In this document: positions 16,736-26,076 of the stretch, in pieces
Layout of the letters: the number at the start of each line of letters is the position of its first letter
How positions within the stretch are numbered: position 1 is the first letter of the stretch
DNA from: an uncultured Muribaculaceae bacterium
GTDB lineage: Bacteria > Bacteroidota > Bacteroidia > Bacteroidales > Muribaculaceae
Length of the DNA stretch: 58,825 nucleotides
NCBI GenBank assembly: GCA_910587355.1
Contig: CAJUKF010000011.1
Location: 1-58,825 of the forward strand
Direction: 5' to 3'
Notes under the pieces: model-generated
Databases searched by the model: none
Told to the model about the DNA's origin: nothing
Seen by the model: only the letters and a program-made list of their open reading frames with translations
Position numbers and translations under genes: made by a program

Positions 16736-18877
16736 ATGGCAGTGAACATAAGATATATTGCCATACTCCTTGCAGGGCTGATTTGTCCGCTCATTTCATC
16801 AGCTTATACCTTCCGGGGCAAGGTGGTGGATGAGACGGGCAGCCCCCTTACAGGCGCGACTGTCAGGTCGATGGACAACGGCCGGGCCACAGTCACCGGC
16901 ATCGACGGTGAATTCATCATCGATGCAGACAAAAACGCAGCTAAAATAGAGGTTTCTTATATAGGGTTCATTCAGGATACATTCATACTCAAAAACCATG
17001 ATGCCTCGCATGTGGAGTTGCTGGCTCTCGCACCCGACATCAGCGCGCTCGAAGAGGTGGTGGTCACGGCTACGCGTACACCGAAGGCACTTAAAGACGT
17101 GCCGGTAGTGACACAGCTGATTTCTGCCGATGACATAAAGAAAGCCGATGCCACCAACATACAGGATTTGCTCACCGAGGCGTTGCCCGGCCTGGAATTC
17201 AGCTATGCAATGAGTCAGGAGACCTCGCTCAACATGAACGGCTTCGGCGGCAAGGCCATCCTTTTTCTTGTGGACGGCGAGAGGCTTGCCGGCGAGACCA
17301 TGGACAATGTCGATTTCAACCGCCTCAATCTTGACAATGCAGGACGTGTCGAGGTGGTAAAAGGAGCCTCTTCGGCCCTCTACGGTGCAAATGCCGTGGG
17401 CGGAGTCGTGAACATCATCACTCGCGAGGACAACATGCCCTGGCGGCTGAATGTCAATTCACGCTACCGCAGCTTCGGCAATGAGTGGCGTCACGGCGCC
17501 GACCTCAATCTGCACTCCGGAAAAATCTCGTCGAATACAAACTTCCAGTATTCCGGCTCCGAAACCGTAAGACTCACCGATGCTTTCGACACCGAATCAA
17601 AGATTCAGAATGTGTTCGGCGGTCATACCTTCAACTTAAAGGAGCGCATCGCCTATCAGCCTGCGAACAATCTCCGCCTTATTGCCCGCGGAGGATACTT
17701 CAACCGCGTCAGTATACGTGTCAACTACGATGACCATTACATCGATTATTCCGGCGGCCTTCGTGCCATGTGGAATATCATGCGGGAGCAGACTCTCGAA
17801 TTATCGTACAGCTACGACCAGTACGATAAAGCGCGCTACGTGGGAGACCGGCGTACGCACGACCACGACTACAGCAACCGTCAGAACATCGTCCACGCCC
17901 TCTACACTCATTTCTTCGGCAAGAACGCACTTACGGCAGGCGCCGATTTCATGCACGACTATCTGCTCACATATCAGTTCGTGAACGGAGAGACTCACGC
18001 ACAGTCGTTGGTCGATGCATTCGTGCAGTTCGATTACAATCCGCTGTCGTGGCTCAATATCGTCGCAAGCATACGCGATGACTATTTCTCCGAGTCCGAC
18101 AACAATGCGCTCACGGCCCGACTCGCCACCATGTTTAAATTCAAGCGCTTCTCTGTCAGAGCTTCATACGCCGGAGGGTTCCGCGCCCCTACCCTCAAAG
18201 AGATGTATATGAATTTCGACATGGCCGGCATTCAGATGATTTATGGCAATCCCGACCTCAAGCCCGAGAAGAGCCACAACTTCAACATCGCGCTGGAATA
18301 CAGCGGACAACTGCGTAAATCGTTTCTCGCAGGCTCCTACAGCGTCACCGCAACCGGATATTACAACTGGTACGACAGCCGTATCACTACAACCGATTTT
18401 CCGGGTGACGCCACAAGAGAAGAAGGTGCTGTCTACTGCAACGAAAACGGCGTACGTGTCTATGGTGCCGATTTCTCGGCCCGCTACAGGGCGCTCTGCG
18501 GCCTCGGTCTCCAGCTGAACTACAATTACCTCCGTACCGGCGGACAGACTGTCGATTCTCAGTTCTCGCAGCCACGACCGCACGCCATGACGTGGAGGCT
18601 TGATTACGACAATCGCATCTGCAGCGTATACAGAATATACGCAGGCATCTCAGGCCGCTATCTCGCAAAGCCGAAATCAAATTACGCGACCGACGGAGCC
18701 TACTCACTGTGGAAATTCACCCTGCAGCAATATGTGTGGAAAGGCATCAGCCTTAACTTCGTAATAGACAACCTTTTCAACTACCGACCGAAGGTCTTTT
18801 ACTGGAATTCCGCCCCCACAACGGGCAGAACCTGGTCTTTGGGTCTTTCTCTCGATATTAACGATTTCTTTAACTGA
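16736..18877 (+). CDS. hmuR: TonB-dependent haem/porphyrin receptor
   Basis: This 713-residue outer-membrane receptor has a signal peptide (about 1-23), a carboxypeptidase-regulatory-like domain (FRGKVVDETGSPLTGATVRSM, about 25-95), a TonB-box-like EEVVVTATR (about 105-113) and a plug domain ending VEVVKGASSALYGANAVGGVVNIITR (about 203-228). The rest is a 22-strand-type barrel ending in Phe-Asn. It takes up haem or related tetrapyrroles using TonB energy. The assignment to HmuR rests on the operon partners (CobN-like, ExbB-like and DUF2149 proteins) more than on ligand residues. The next gene begins one base after its stop. Confidence 0.85.
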   Translation: MAVNIRYIAILLAGLICPLISSAYTFRGKVVDETGSPLTGATVRSMDNGRATVTGIDGEFIIDADKNAAKIEVSYIGFIQDTFILKNHDASHVELLALAPDISALEEVVVTATRTPKALKDVPVVTQLISADDIKKADATNIQDLLTEALPGLEFSYAMSQETSLNMNGFGGKAILFLVDGERLAGETMDNVDFNRLNLDNAGRVEVVKGASSALYGANAVGGVVNIITREDNMPWRLNVNSRYRSFGNEWRHGADLNLHSGKISSNTNFQYSGSETVRLTDAFDTESKIQNVFGGHTFNLKERIAYQPANNLRLIARGGYFNRVSIRVNYDDHYIDYSGGLRAMWNIMREQTLELSYSYDQYDKARYVGDRRTHDHDYSNRQNIVHALYTHFFGKNALTAGADFMHDYLLTYQFVNGETHAQSLVDAFVQFDYNPLSWLNIVASIRDDYFSESDNNALTARLATMFKFKRFSVRASYAGGFRAPTLKEMYMNFDMAGIQMIYGNPDLKPEKSHNFNIALEYSGQLRKSFLAGSYSVTATGYYNWYDSRITTTDFPGDATREEGAVYCNENGVRVYGADFSARYRALCGLGLQLNYNYLRTGGQTVDSQFSQPRPHAMTWRLDYDNRICSVYRIYAGISGRYLAKPKSNYATDGAYSLWKFTLQQYVWKGISLNFVIDNLFNYRPKVFYWNSAPTTGRTWSLGLSLDINDFFN

Positions 18878-18878
18878 T

Positions 18879-21800
18879 ATGGGAAAAAAGAAAATCATCA
18901 TATTGACTATTGTATGCGCCGTAATACTCGGCGCATGCGTTGTATTGTGGAATTTATTCGCTTCCACGACCAGAATAGCCTTTGTGAACTATCAGGCAAT
19001 CGCCCTCGGACAAATCGCAAAGGCAAACGACAATTCATTCGTCAGACTGGAAGAACTCCCGGTCGAAAACCTGGAGGATGCCGGCAGATACGATATGGTA
19101 TTTGTCAACGGTATGGGTCTGCGCATCACCGCAGAGCAGCGGCAGGCTCTCGACGATGCGGCAAAAAGCGGCACTCCGGTGCTCACGACAGCCGCTACCA
19201 ATCCCGACAATCAGATTGCATCCGTCGATTCGGTCGACAATGAGTTTCTCAGACAGTATCTTGCCGGCGGACGCAACAACTACCGCAACATGCTTCATTA
19301 CGTGCGTCGCTTCATCGATGGTAAGAAATTTTTTGCTCCGATGCCCGGCGACCCCGAAGTATCGGCCTCCTCGATGCTCTACTACCCTTCCGACAGCGAA
19401 ACGCTTAATTTCGGCTCGGTCGCCGATTATGAAGCATGGCTCCGTAAATCGGGCAAATGGCACGAGCAGGCTCCGCGCATCATCCTCACGGGACAGATGG
19501 GCGTCACCGACAGTCTGATTGCGCGTCTTGAGCAGACCGGTAACATGGTCTATCCTGTCAATGTGATTCAGACATTCATCAAAGGCGGCCATGCAGATTC
19601 AATATCTGCCTCAGCCCTGATTAATATGGCCCACGGACGCATGGGCGACCTGGTGACGCAATGGCTTGAGAGGGAAAACATACCCCTGTTCGCTCCCGTC
19701 AACGCCAACCGCGATTACAACGAGTGGCTATCCGATAAAATGGGCATGAACGGCGGTTTTCTCTCGCAGAGCATCGTCACCCCCGAAATAGACGGTGCAA
19801 TCCGGCCCTTCACTCTCTTCGCACACTTTACAGGCGACGGCGGCCTCCCGTACGTTGAGGCCATTCCCGGCCGTCTCGACGATTTTGTGGCTACGGTGAA
19901 CAACTACACCTCGCTCCGACGCAAAAATAACAGCGATAAAAAAATTGCGGTCTTCTACTTCAAAGGTCCCGGCCAGAACGCCCTGGTCGCCGAAGGAATG
20001 GAAGTGGCGCCCTCGCTTTTCAATCTTCTGTGCCGACTTAAATCAGAAGGGTATAAAGTGGACAATCTGCCCTCGGATGCCGGGACTTTCGAAGCGTTAC
20101 TCAATGAGAACGGCAAGGTTTTCAACAGCTATGCCGTCGGTGCCAAATCGGAATTCGTAAAGAAAAACCACCCCGAAATCATCAGTCAGTTCGATTATGA
20201 GCAATGGTGCGCAGACGCATTCTCAAAAGAGATGAAAGACGACGTAGAGGCTGTCGACGGCGCTTTCCCCGGACACGGCCTTGCTGATGAAAATGGGAAT
20301 CTCGCCCTCGCACGGCTCCGGTTCGGCAATGTCGTGCTTATTCCCCAGACAGCCGCCGGGCTTGGCGACGATGATTTCAAAATCGTGCACGGTACCGAAT
20401 CGGCGCCGCTTCACAATTACATCGCGGCCTATCTGTGGGCACGCTACGGATTCGGAGCCGATGCCCTCATGCACTTCGGCGCGCACGGCTCGCTCGAGTT
20501 CACTCCCCGCAAACAGGTCGCTCTCGGCAGCAATGACTGGTCTGACCGCCTTGTTGGCACCATGCCACACGTCTACATTTATTCGACTTCCAACGTAGGC
20601 GAGGCCATGATAGCAAAGCGCCGCAGCTACGCCGGCATAATCAATTATCTCACTCCTCCATTCCTCGAAAGCAATCTCCACGGTGTCTACAGGAATCTTG
20701 CTGATGCCGTAAACGCATATAACTCTGCGACAACGCCCTCCGATTCGGCATCGGCGGCCGCCTTGGTGAAGAAATATACCGTATCACTCGGCATACACCG
20801 TGAACTCCGCATCGACAGCGTGAAACCTTTCACCCCCGACGATATCGCACGTGTTGAAAATTTCGCCGAAGAACTCGCCAACGAAAAAATCACCGACGCG
20901 CTTTATGTAATGGGGCAGCCCTACTCCGACGAACATATCCGTACCACAGTCGAAGCCATGACAGTAGACCCGATTGCCTACAGCCTGCAGAAACTGAAAG
21001 GAGGGCGGCTGGCAGTGCATCGCGAGGCTGCGAAGCGGCTTGTGAATTCAGCAATATCCGTCGACGATGCCGCTGTATGCCGCATTGCAGGAATCACTCA
21101 GGCCGACCTCGACAGCGCACGTACAGTCATGTCTGCCGTCGAAGGCTCAAAAGACATGCTGTCGCGTATGATGGTCATGGCGGCCATGATGCCGGCGCGA
21201 CAGGAGAAGACCTCCAAAATCGCCGACCGTCCTGCCACACGAAAGCATGGCATGCTCCCCGGCATGTCGCCCGAGAAAGCCCTTGAAATGGCGCGTAAAA
21301 TGGGGGCCGACGAGGAAGCGCTCAAAAAAATGGAGGCTGCTATCAAGAGCAAGTCTGCTACCGGGCGCCGAGGCTCGGTGTCGGGACATCCCGGCATGAA
21401 ACAGACCGGCATAACCGACGCACAAAGGCAGTTCGCCACACCCATAATCGAGGTCGAACGTGCATTACGCAACATCGACGTATATCGTGAGGCACTGCGC
21501 AACAGCCCGCAGGCCGAATTGTCATCGGTTGTCAACGCGCTCAACGGAGGCTTTATCGCTCCCACATCGGGCGGAGACCCCGTCCTCAATCCCGACATTC
21601 TCCCCACCGGCCGCAACATGCATGCAATCAATGCCGAAGAGACTCCATCGGCGGTAGCATGGAGCAAAGGCAAGGATTTGGCCGACAACACAATCGCCAT
21701 GTACCGCAAGGAGCACGGCGATTCCATCCCGCGAAAAGTGAGCTACACCCTCTGGAGCAGCGAATTCATCGAGACTGAGGGAGCAACTGTCGCTCAGGTG

Positions 21801-23105
21801 CTCTATATGCTCGGTGTCGAACCTGTACGCGACCACTTCGGCCGCATCAGCGACCTGAAACTCATACCTTCCGAAGAACTCGGTCGACCGAGAATCGATG
21901 TCGTCGTACAGACATCCGGACAGCTTCGTGACCTCGCGGCATCCCGTCTCTTCCTCATAAGCCGCGCCGTAAAAATGGCGGCAGAATCCAAAGATGACAT
22001 CTATCCCAATTACGTGGCAGAGGGCGTGGTGGAATCCGAGAAGCACCTCGTCGACAAAGGCGTGACTCCAAAAGAAGCCCGCGAACTCTCCACAGCACGT
22101 GTGTTCGGCGGAATCAACGACAACTACGGCAGCGGAATCCAGAGAATGGTCGAAGCCGGCGACCGCTGGGAGAACGAGTCCGAAATAGCATCAGCATACA
22201 TCAACAACATGGGTGCTGTATACGGCAGCGAGGAGGACTGGGAGAAAATGCGTGACTACGCCTTCGAAGCGGCCCTCACACGTACCGACGTTGTGGTACA
22301 GCCACGCCAGAGCAACACCTGGGGCGCGCTGAGCCTCGACCATGTGTATGAGTTCATGGGAGGCATGAACCTCGCAGTCCGCAATGTAACCGGCAAGGAC
22401 CCGGATGCCTATCTCAGCGATTACCGCAACCGTAACCGCGCCCGCATGCAGGAAGTGAAGGAAGCAATCGGCATCGAAAGCCGCACAACCATTCTCAACC
22501 CCACTTATATAACGGAGAAAATGAAAGGTGGCGCCGGAGATGCCTCTGCCATCGCCGACGTGATTCGCAATACTTACGGCTGGAACGTGATGAAGCCGCA
22601 GGCTATCGACAATGAGCTGTGGGACGACATCTACGACACCTACGTCGCCGACAAAAACAATCTCGGCGTAAAGGATTATTTCAAATCAGTTAATCCCGCC
22701 GCTATTCAGGAAATGACAGCCGTGATGCTCGAGACAGTACGCAAAGGCATGTGGAATGCATCGCCCGAACAGATTGCCAGGCTTGCGGAGCTCCACACCG
22801 AAGTGGTCAACGAATACGGGGCTGCCTGCTCCGGCTTCGTCTGCGACAATGCAAGACTGCGCGATTTCATAGCTTCTAAAGCACCCGAACAGGCTGCCGC
22901 CGACTACAACAAGGCCGTAGCTCAGGTACGTGCCGAAAATATTTCCGCCGACGATGGCATGGTGATGAAGCGCGACGAGCTCAACCACACCGACACCGTT
23001 ACAAATCACATAAGCGGTATCATTGTCGCTGTTGCCGTCCTCGCTGCGGTCATAGGTCTGGCTCTGCTCATCCGGCGCCGCAGAAAATCGTATACCGGAA
23101 AATAA
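18879..23105 (+). CDS. hmuS: CobN-like chelatase family protein HmuS
   Basis: This 1408-residue protein of the CobN/magnesium-chelatase large-subunit family is placed as in hmuYRSTUV operons. An N-terminal membrane anchor (about 6-28) and a C-terminal one (about 1377-1398, before a basic tail) would tether a large domain outside the cytosol. Family blocks include LMHFGAHGSLEFTPRKQ (about 528-544), VGTMPHVYIYSTSNVGEA, YTLWSSEFIETEGATVAQVLYMLG and QPRQSNTWGALSLDHVYEFMGGM. A Met/Lys/Ala-rich segment (about 760-840, e.g. MVMAAMMPARQEK) looks like an insert. No ChlI/ChlD ATPase partners are nearby. HmuS is thought to remove iron from haem anaerobically. It overlaps hmuT by one base. Confidence 0.88.
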   Translation: MGKKKIIILTIVCAVILGACVVLWNLFASTTRIAFVNYQAIALGQIAKANDNSFVRLEELPVENLEDAGRYDMVFVNGMGLRITAEQRQALDDAAKSGTPVLTTAATNPDNQIASVDSVDNEFLRQYLAGGRNNYRNMLHYVRRFIDGKKFFAPMPGDPEVSASSMLYYPSDSETLNFGSVADYEAWLRKSGKWHEQAPRIILTGQMGVTDSLIARLEQTGNMVYPVNVIQTFIKGGHADSISASALINMAHGRMGDLVTQWLERENIPLFAPVNANRDYNEWLSDKMGMNGGFLSQSIVTPEIDGAIRPFTLFAHFTGDGGLPYVEAIPGRLDDFVATVNNYTSLRRKNNSDKKIAVFYFKGPGQNALVAEGMEVAPSLFNLLCRLKSEGYKVDNLPSDAGTFEALLNENGKVFNSYAVGAKSEFVKKNHPEIISQFDYEQWCADAFSKEMKDDVEAVDGAFPGHGLADENGNLALARLRFGNVVLIPQTAAGLGDDDFKIVHGTESAPLHNYIAAYLWARYGFGADALMHFGAHGSLEFTPRKQVALGSNDWSDRLVGTMPHVYIYSTSNVGEAMIAKRRSYAGIINYLTPPFLESNLHGVYRNLADAVNAYNSATTPSDSASAAALVKKYTVSLGIHRELRIDSVKPFTPDDIARVENFAEELANEKITDALYVMGQPYSDEHIRTTVEAMTVDPIAYSLQKLKGGRLAVHREAAKRLVNSAISVDDAAVCRIAGITQADLDSARTVMSAVEGSKDMLSRMMVMAAMMPARQEKTSKIADRPATRKHGMLPGMSPEKALEMARKMGADEEALKKMEAAIKSKSATGRRGSVSGHPGMKQTGITDAQRQFATPIIEVERALRNIDVYREALRNSPQAELSSVVNALNGGFIAPTSGGDPVLNPDILPTGRNMHAINAEETPSAVAWSKGKDLADNTIAMYRKEHGDSIPRKVSYTLWSSEFIETEGATVAQVLYMLGVEPVRDHFGRISDLKLIPSEELGRPRIDVVVQTSGQLRDLAASRLFLISRAVKMAAESKDDIYPNYVAEGVVESEKHLVDKGVTPKEARELSTARVFGGINDNYGSGIQRMVEAGDRWENESEIASAYINNMGAVYGSEEDWEKMRDYAFEAALTRTDVVVQPRQSNTWGALSLDHVYEFMGGMNLAVRNVTGKDPDAYLSDYRNRNRARMQEVKEAIGIESRTTILNPTYITEKMKGGAGDASAIADVIRNTYGWNVMKPQAIDNELWDDIYDTYVADKNNLGVKDYFKSVNPAAIQEMTAVMLETVRKGMWNASPEQIARLAELHTEVVNEYGAACSGFVCDNARLRDFIASKAPEQAAADYNKAVAQVRAENISADDGMVMKRDELNHTDTVTNHISGIIVAVAVLAAVIGLALLIRRRRKSYTGK

Positions 23106-23806
23106 TGGAAACGGTAGTGCTCATAATCATGGTGGCTGTAAGTTTCAGTTTCGTGCTGAAACTTACATTCCACCGACTGTGGGGAGTGATTGCCCTTACA
23201 TTGCTCTCGGCAGCCTCGGTTCTGCTGTCCTATGGCGAGGCTGCCTTGCAGTCGAAAACACAGATTGCCGACTGGCTCGCCAATCCTCCCCTGATGCTCG
23301 ACACCTCGGTATGGCTCACAGTCGACGTAGCATTCCAAATCAGTTTCTGCATCCTCTGTGCGGCACGTTTATGCGGCCCTCTGCCGCGGAAAAGCTACAT
23401 CGCGCTGCAATGCTGCCTATGGGTTCCTGGTCTGCTGATTTTCCCCGTGCTCTTCGCCATGCTCACACAATTGATTTTCGCACTGCCGGGCACCGGGTTT
23501 GCTGTCATAGCATTCGCCACAGCCGGTGCAATCATTGTCGTACTGCCTCTGCTGGTGTATCTTTTTAAATGGCTTCTCCCCGAAAGTGAAATCCGTCTCG
23601 AACTGATGTTCCTCGTAAATATGCTTGTCTCGGTTCTCGGAATAATCGCCACTGTCAACGGCCGCACGTCTGCCGCCGGCACGAACAATGTTGAATGGAG
23701 CGCCCTCGGTGCCGTCTTCGTACTCCTTGCCGCCGGATGCATCGCCGGATTCCTTTACGACCGTTTTATAACTAACCGAAAAATCAGAAACATCCAAAAA
23801 CTGTAA
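23105..23806 (+). CDS. hmuT: Haem operon integral membrane protein HmuT
   Basis: This 233-residue protein has about six or seven transmembrane helices, beginning with METVVLIIMVAVSFSFVLKL. It has no recognisable catalytic motif. A basic tail (YDRFITNRKIRNIQKL) is probably cytosolic. Its identity rests on position between the CobN-like gene and the ExbB-like gene, matching hmuT in Porphyromonas and Bacteroides haem operons. It may support the ExbB-like channel or HmuS at the inner membrane. The start codon overlaps the hmuS stop. Confidence 0.7.
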   Translation: METVVLIIMVAVSFSFVLKLTFHRLWGVIALTLLSAASVLLSYGEAALQSKTQIADWLANPPLMLDTSVWLTVDVAFQISFCILCAARLCGPLPRKSYIALQCCLWVPGLLIFPVLFAMLTQLIFALPGTGFAVIAFATAGAIIVVLPLLVYLFKWLLPESEIRLELMFLVNMLVSVLGIIATVNGRTSAAGTNNVEWSALGAVFVLLAAGCIAGFLYDRFITNRKIRNIQKL

Positions 23807-23817
23807 ATCTGTTAACA

Positions 23818-24423
23818 ATGAATCTCATATCAAATATCCTATACTGGATTTCAACAGGCCTGCTTGTGCCGGTAATCGTTCTCCTCATCCTCTTCTTCAT
23901 TCGCGCGCTGATTCTCATCGGCGGCTTCTTCGGCCAGTATCTTCAGGTGAAAAAGACCACCGCAGTAATTTATGGAAAACTCAACGGTCTCAACCCCGCC
24001 GCACTCGCTGATTTTGAAAACAGCCTTCCCTCTGAGGCAGGCTCGGTGCTCATCGCTTATATACACAAAATCATCCAGGCCGGCTCCGACCGCTCCAAAG
24101 CCGACCTTCTGATTTCCGAGTATGAAATCGAAGCCGACAAGGAACTCTCCACTGCGAAGACTCTCACTAAAATGGGCCCGATTCTCGGCCTCATGGGCAC
24201 TCTGATTCCCATGGGCCCCGCTCTTGTCGGCCTCGCCTCGGGCGACATCGCTTCAATGGCCTACAACATGCAGGTGGCATTCGCCACTACGGTCGTCGGT
24301 CTTGTCGTGAGTGTCATAGGATTTGTCACACATCAGACCAAGGAGCGCTGGGCTGCCGCGAATCTGACCATTCTCGAGTATCTCGCCGACGTTGTCGGAA
24401 AAGAGAAAGGAGGACGCGAATGA
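23818..24423 (+). CDS. hmuU: MotA/TolQ/ExbB family proton channel HmuU
   Basis: This 201-residue inner-membrane protein has a first helix at about 13-37 and the family core TKMGPILGLMGTLIPMGPALVGLASGD (about 118-144), then MQVAFATTVVGLVVSVIGFVTH (about 153-174). It would use the proton gradient to energise transport or the HmuR receptor. The usual ExbD partner is absent; the overlapping DUF2149 gene encodes a small single-helix protein that could fill that place. It starts 11 bases after hmuT, and its stop overlaps the next ATG (ATGA). Confidence 0.88.
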   Translation: MNLISNILYWISTGLLVPVIVLLILFFIRALILIGGFFGQYLQVKKTTAVIYGKLNGLNPAALADFENSLPSEAGSVLIAYIHKIIQAGSDRSKADLLISEYEIEADKELSTAKTLTKMGPILGLMGTLIPMGPALVGLASGDIASMAYNMQVAFATTVVGLVVSVIGFVTHQTKERWAAANLTILEYLADVVGKEKGGRE

Positions 24424-24746
24424 GACGCCGCCGTTTACTCCGCCGAAGCGAGGACAGCGACCCCATGAGCGTGGTGAGCAACCTATTCGACGTCGCAATG
24501 GTATTTGCCGTAGCACTTATGGTGGCACTTGTCAGCAGGTACAACATGACTGAGATGTTTTCGCAGGAAGACTTTACAATGGTGAAGAATCCCGGCAAGG
24601 AAAACATGGAAATCATAACAAAGGAAGGCGAGAAAATCAACCGCTACACTCCGTCTGAAGACAGCGACAAGTCGTCGAACAAAGGAAAACGCGTCGGCTC
24701 TGCCTACGAACTCGAAAACGGCGACATCATTTATGTGCCTGAATGA
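24420..24746 (+). CDS. hmuV: DUF2149 protein HmuV
   Basis: This 108-residue protein has a basic N-terminus, then DPMSVVSNLFDVAMVFAVALMVALVSRY (about 14-41), the DUF2149 signature and single membrane helix. A charged soluble tail ends GDIIYVPE. The topology (short inside, one helix, periplasmic domain, Asp near the helix) is ExbD-like, and such genes follow ExbB-like genes in haem and methanogen operons. It ends the hmu operon. A 9-bp AT-rich hairpin (24754-24762 / 24776-24784) follows directly, without a classical U tract. Confidence 0.8.
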   Translation: MRRRRLLRRSEDSDPMSVVSNLFDVAMVFAVALMVALVSRYNMTEMFSQEDFTMVKNPGKENMEIITKEGEKINRYTPSEDSDKSSNKGKRVGSAYELENGDIIYVPE

Positions 24747-24859
24747 CAAATCGTTTTTCAGACGCATCCCTCGCTTCTGAAAAATGGAGAGCCGCTGTAA
24801 ATAAACTTTTCCCGCGGATATACGTCTAAATTATATAACAAGTTTTAAACTGTGCTCCC

Positions 24860-25870
24860 ATGAAGAGAATAATTAGATTTGTATCCATTGTGCTTCTGTG
24901 CTGTTCGCTTTGCAGTCCGGTTGTAGAAGCACGCGGACCTGAGCACTCTCAGCAGTCCAACAATTCTCGACGGAATAATAACAGCTCGCGAGGCAAAAAG
25001 AGCCCCGCTCAACATACAGCTCCGGCCGGGCGTCCGGGCAACGGCGGCAACAACCGTCCGGCCCAGCGTCCGCAGGAACGGCCCTCCCACAACAACTCCG
25101 GTCAGCGTCCCGGCCAGCGTCCTCCGCAGTCCAATGGTAATGGAAGGCCACAGCAACGTCCTCCGCAGCATAACGGTGCTCTCGACCGTCCCGGCGGCAA
25201 TGTGAACATGCGTCCCAACCGTCCCAACAGACCCGACCGTCCGAACGGCAACCACAACATGGGCCATGCTCCTAAACCTAATCCCGGCCATTCGTACGCC
25301 CCCGGCCACCACGCTCCCAGACCGCCGCACTACAGCCACAGGCCTCATCCCAACTACTACCGGCCCGCACCTCCTCCAAGGCCATATCTGCCTCCAGCAC
25401 GGCCTTATTACCGTCCTGTGCCACCGCCCGCATGGCACGCCCCGGCACACTGGAACCCCTTCCGCACTATTTTAGGAGTAGCCTTGGGGTCTACAATCAG
25501 CGCATCTATCAATATGCTGATTAACGCAGGTTACACTATCAATAGTTACGTCAACGACGCAATCTATCTCAATAACGTGCCGATGCTGAATGTAAACTGG
25601 CCCGATGCCACAATGTACTACAACAATGGCTCGCTCGCAGGCTCGGAGTTCGTATATTATACTCCCGTGCCCGACAGATACCGTTTCGACAGTATATACA
25701 CCTCTCTCGTCCGTAACTACGGACCTCCCGTATCTCAAAGCATGACGGGCGCGTCCCTCTCGGCTTCATGGTGGGGCGCCGGCAACCAGTTCATTACCCT
25801 CACCTACAGTGGCCAGTACTCCGTGAACGGTGGCCTCAACTACTACACCACACTCACATTCGGTCACTGA
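24860..25870 (+). CDS. Secreted Pro/Asn/Arg-rich protein with conserved C-terminal domain
   Basis: No function is recognised. The 336-residue product has a signal peptide (MKRIIRFVSIVLLCCSLCSPVVEA). About 150 residues of low-complexity sequence follow, with repeated RPxQRP, QQRPPQ, NRPNRPDRPN and PPRPYLPPARPYYRP units, likely an extended, basic, wall-contacting or periplasm-spanning stretch. A globular tail of about 135 residues (from HWNPFRTILGVALGS) has a hydrophobic segment and a beta-rich, Tyr/Asn-rich end (FITLTYSGQYSVNGGLNYYTTL). It stands alone between the haem operon and lacZ. The tail might be a beta-barrel or adhesin-like domain, but this is only a guess. Confidence 0.75.
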   Translation: MKRIIRFVSIVLLCCSLCSPVVEARGPEHSQQSNNSRRNNNSSRGKKSPAQHTAPAGRPGNGGNNRPAQRPQERPSHNNSGQRPGQRPPQSNGNGRPQQRPPQHNGALDRPGGNVNMRPNRPNRPDRPNGNHNMGHAPKPNPGHSYAPGHHAPRPPHYSHRPHPNYYRPAPPPRPYLPPARPYYRPVPPPAWHAPAHWNPFRTILGVALGSTISASINMLINAGYTINSYVNDAIYLNNVPMLNVNWPDATMYYNNGSLAGSEFVYYTPVPDRYRFDSIYTSLVRNYGPPVSQSMTGASLSASWWGAGNQFITLTYSGQYSVNGGLNYYTTLTFGH

Positions 25871-25995
25871 TTGAAAAATGTTGGATTCTCACAACCGCCT
25901 CCGCCGACACTACGACGGTGGCGGTTAATTTTTATAAATGCTCACAACAATCCAATCAAAAAACGCTTGTCATTTCATCTTTACGTTTTTTTCCG

Positions 25996-26003
25996 TATTT
26001 TTG
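25996..26003 (+). promoter_or_regulatory. -7 box for the beta-galactosidase gene
   Basis: TATTTTTG fits TAnnTTTG, 74 bases upstream of the start codon. No good -33 TTTG is seen. Confidence 0.45.
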
Positions 26004-26076
26004 TATTCCGGAAGCATTGCGTGGCTTCACTCCTCCATAAAACCTTAATAAATACCAAATACAGCCAAAAAATAAT

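Noticed and set aside
19035..22046. Several antisense frames of 130-209 codons inside hmuS
   Set aside because: All lie opposite a single intact CobN-like gene and none encodes recognisable domains.
24754..24784. Terminator after hmuV
   Set aside because: The 9-bp AT-rich stem is real but lacks a following T tract, so it is mentioned only under hmuV and not called a terminator.
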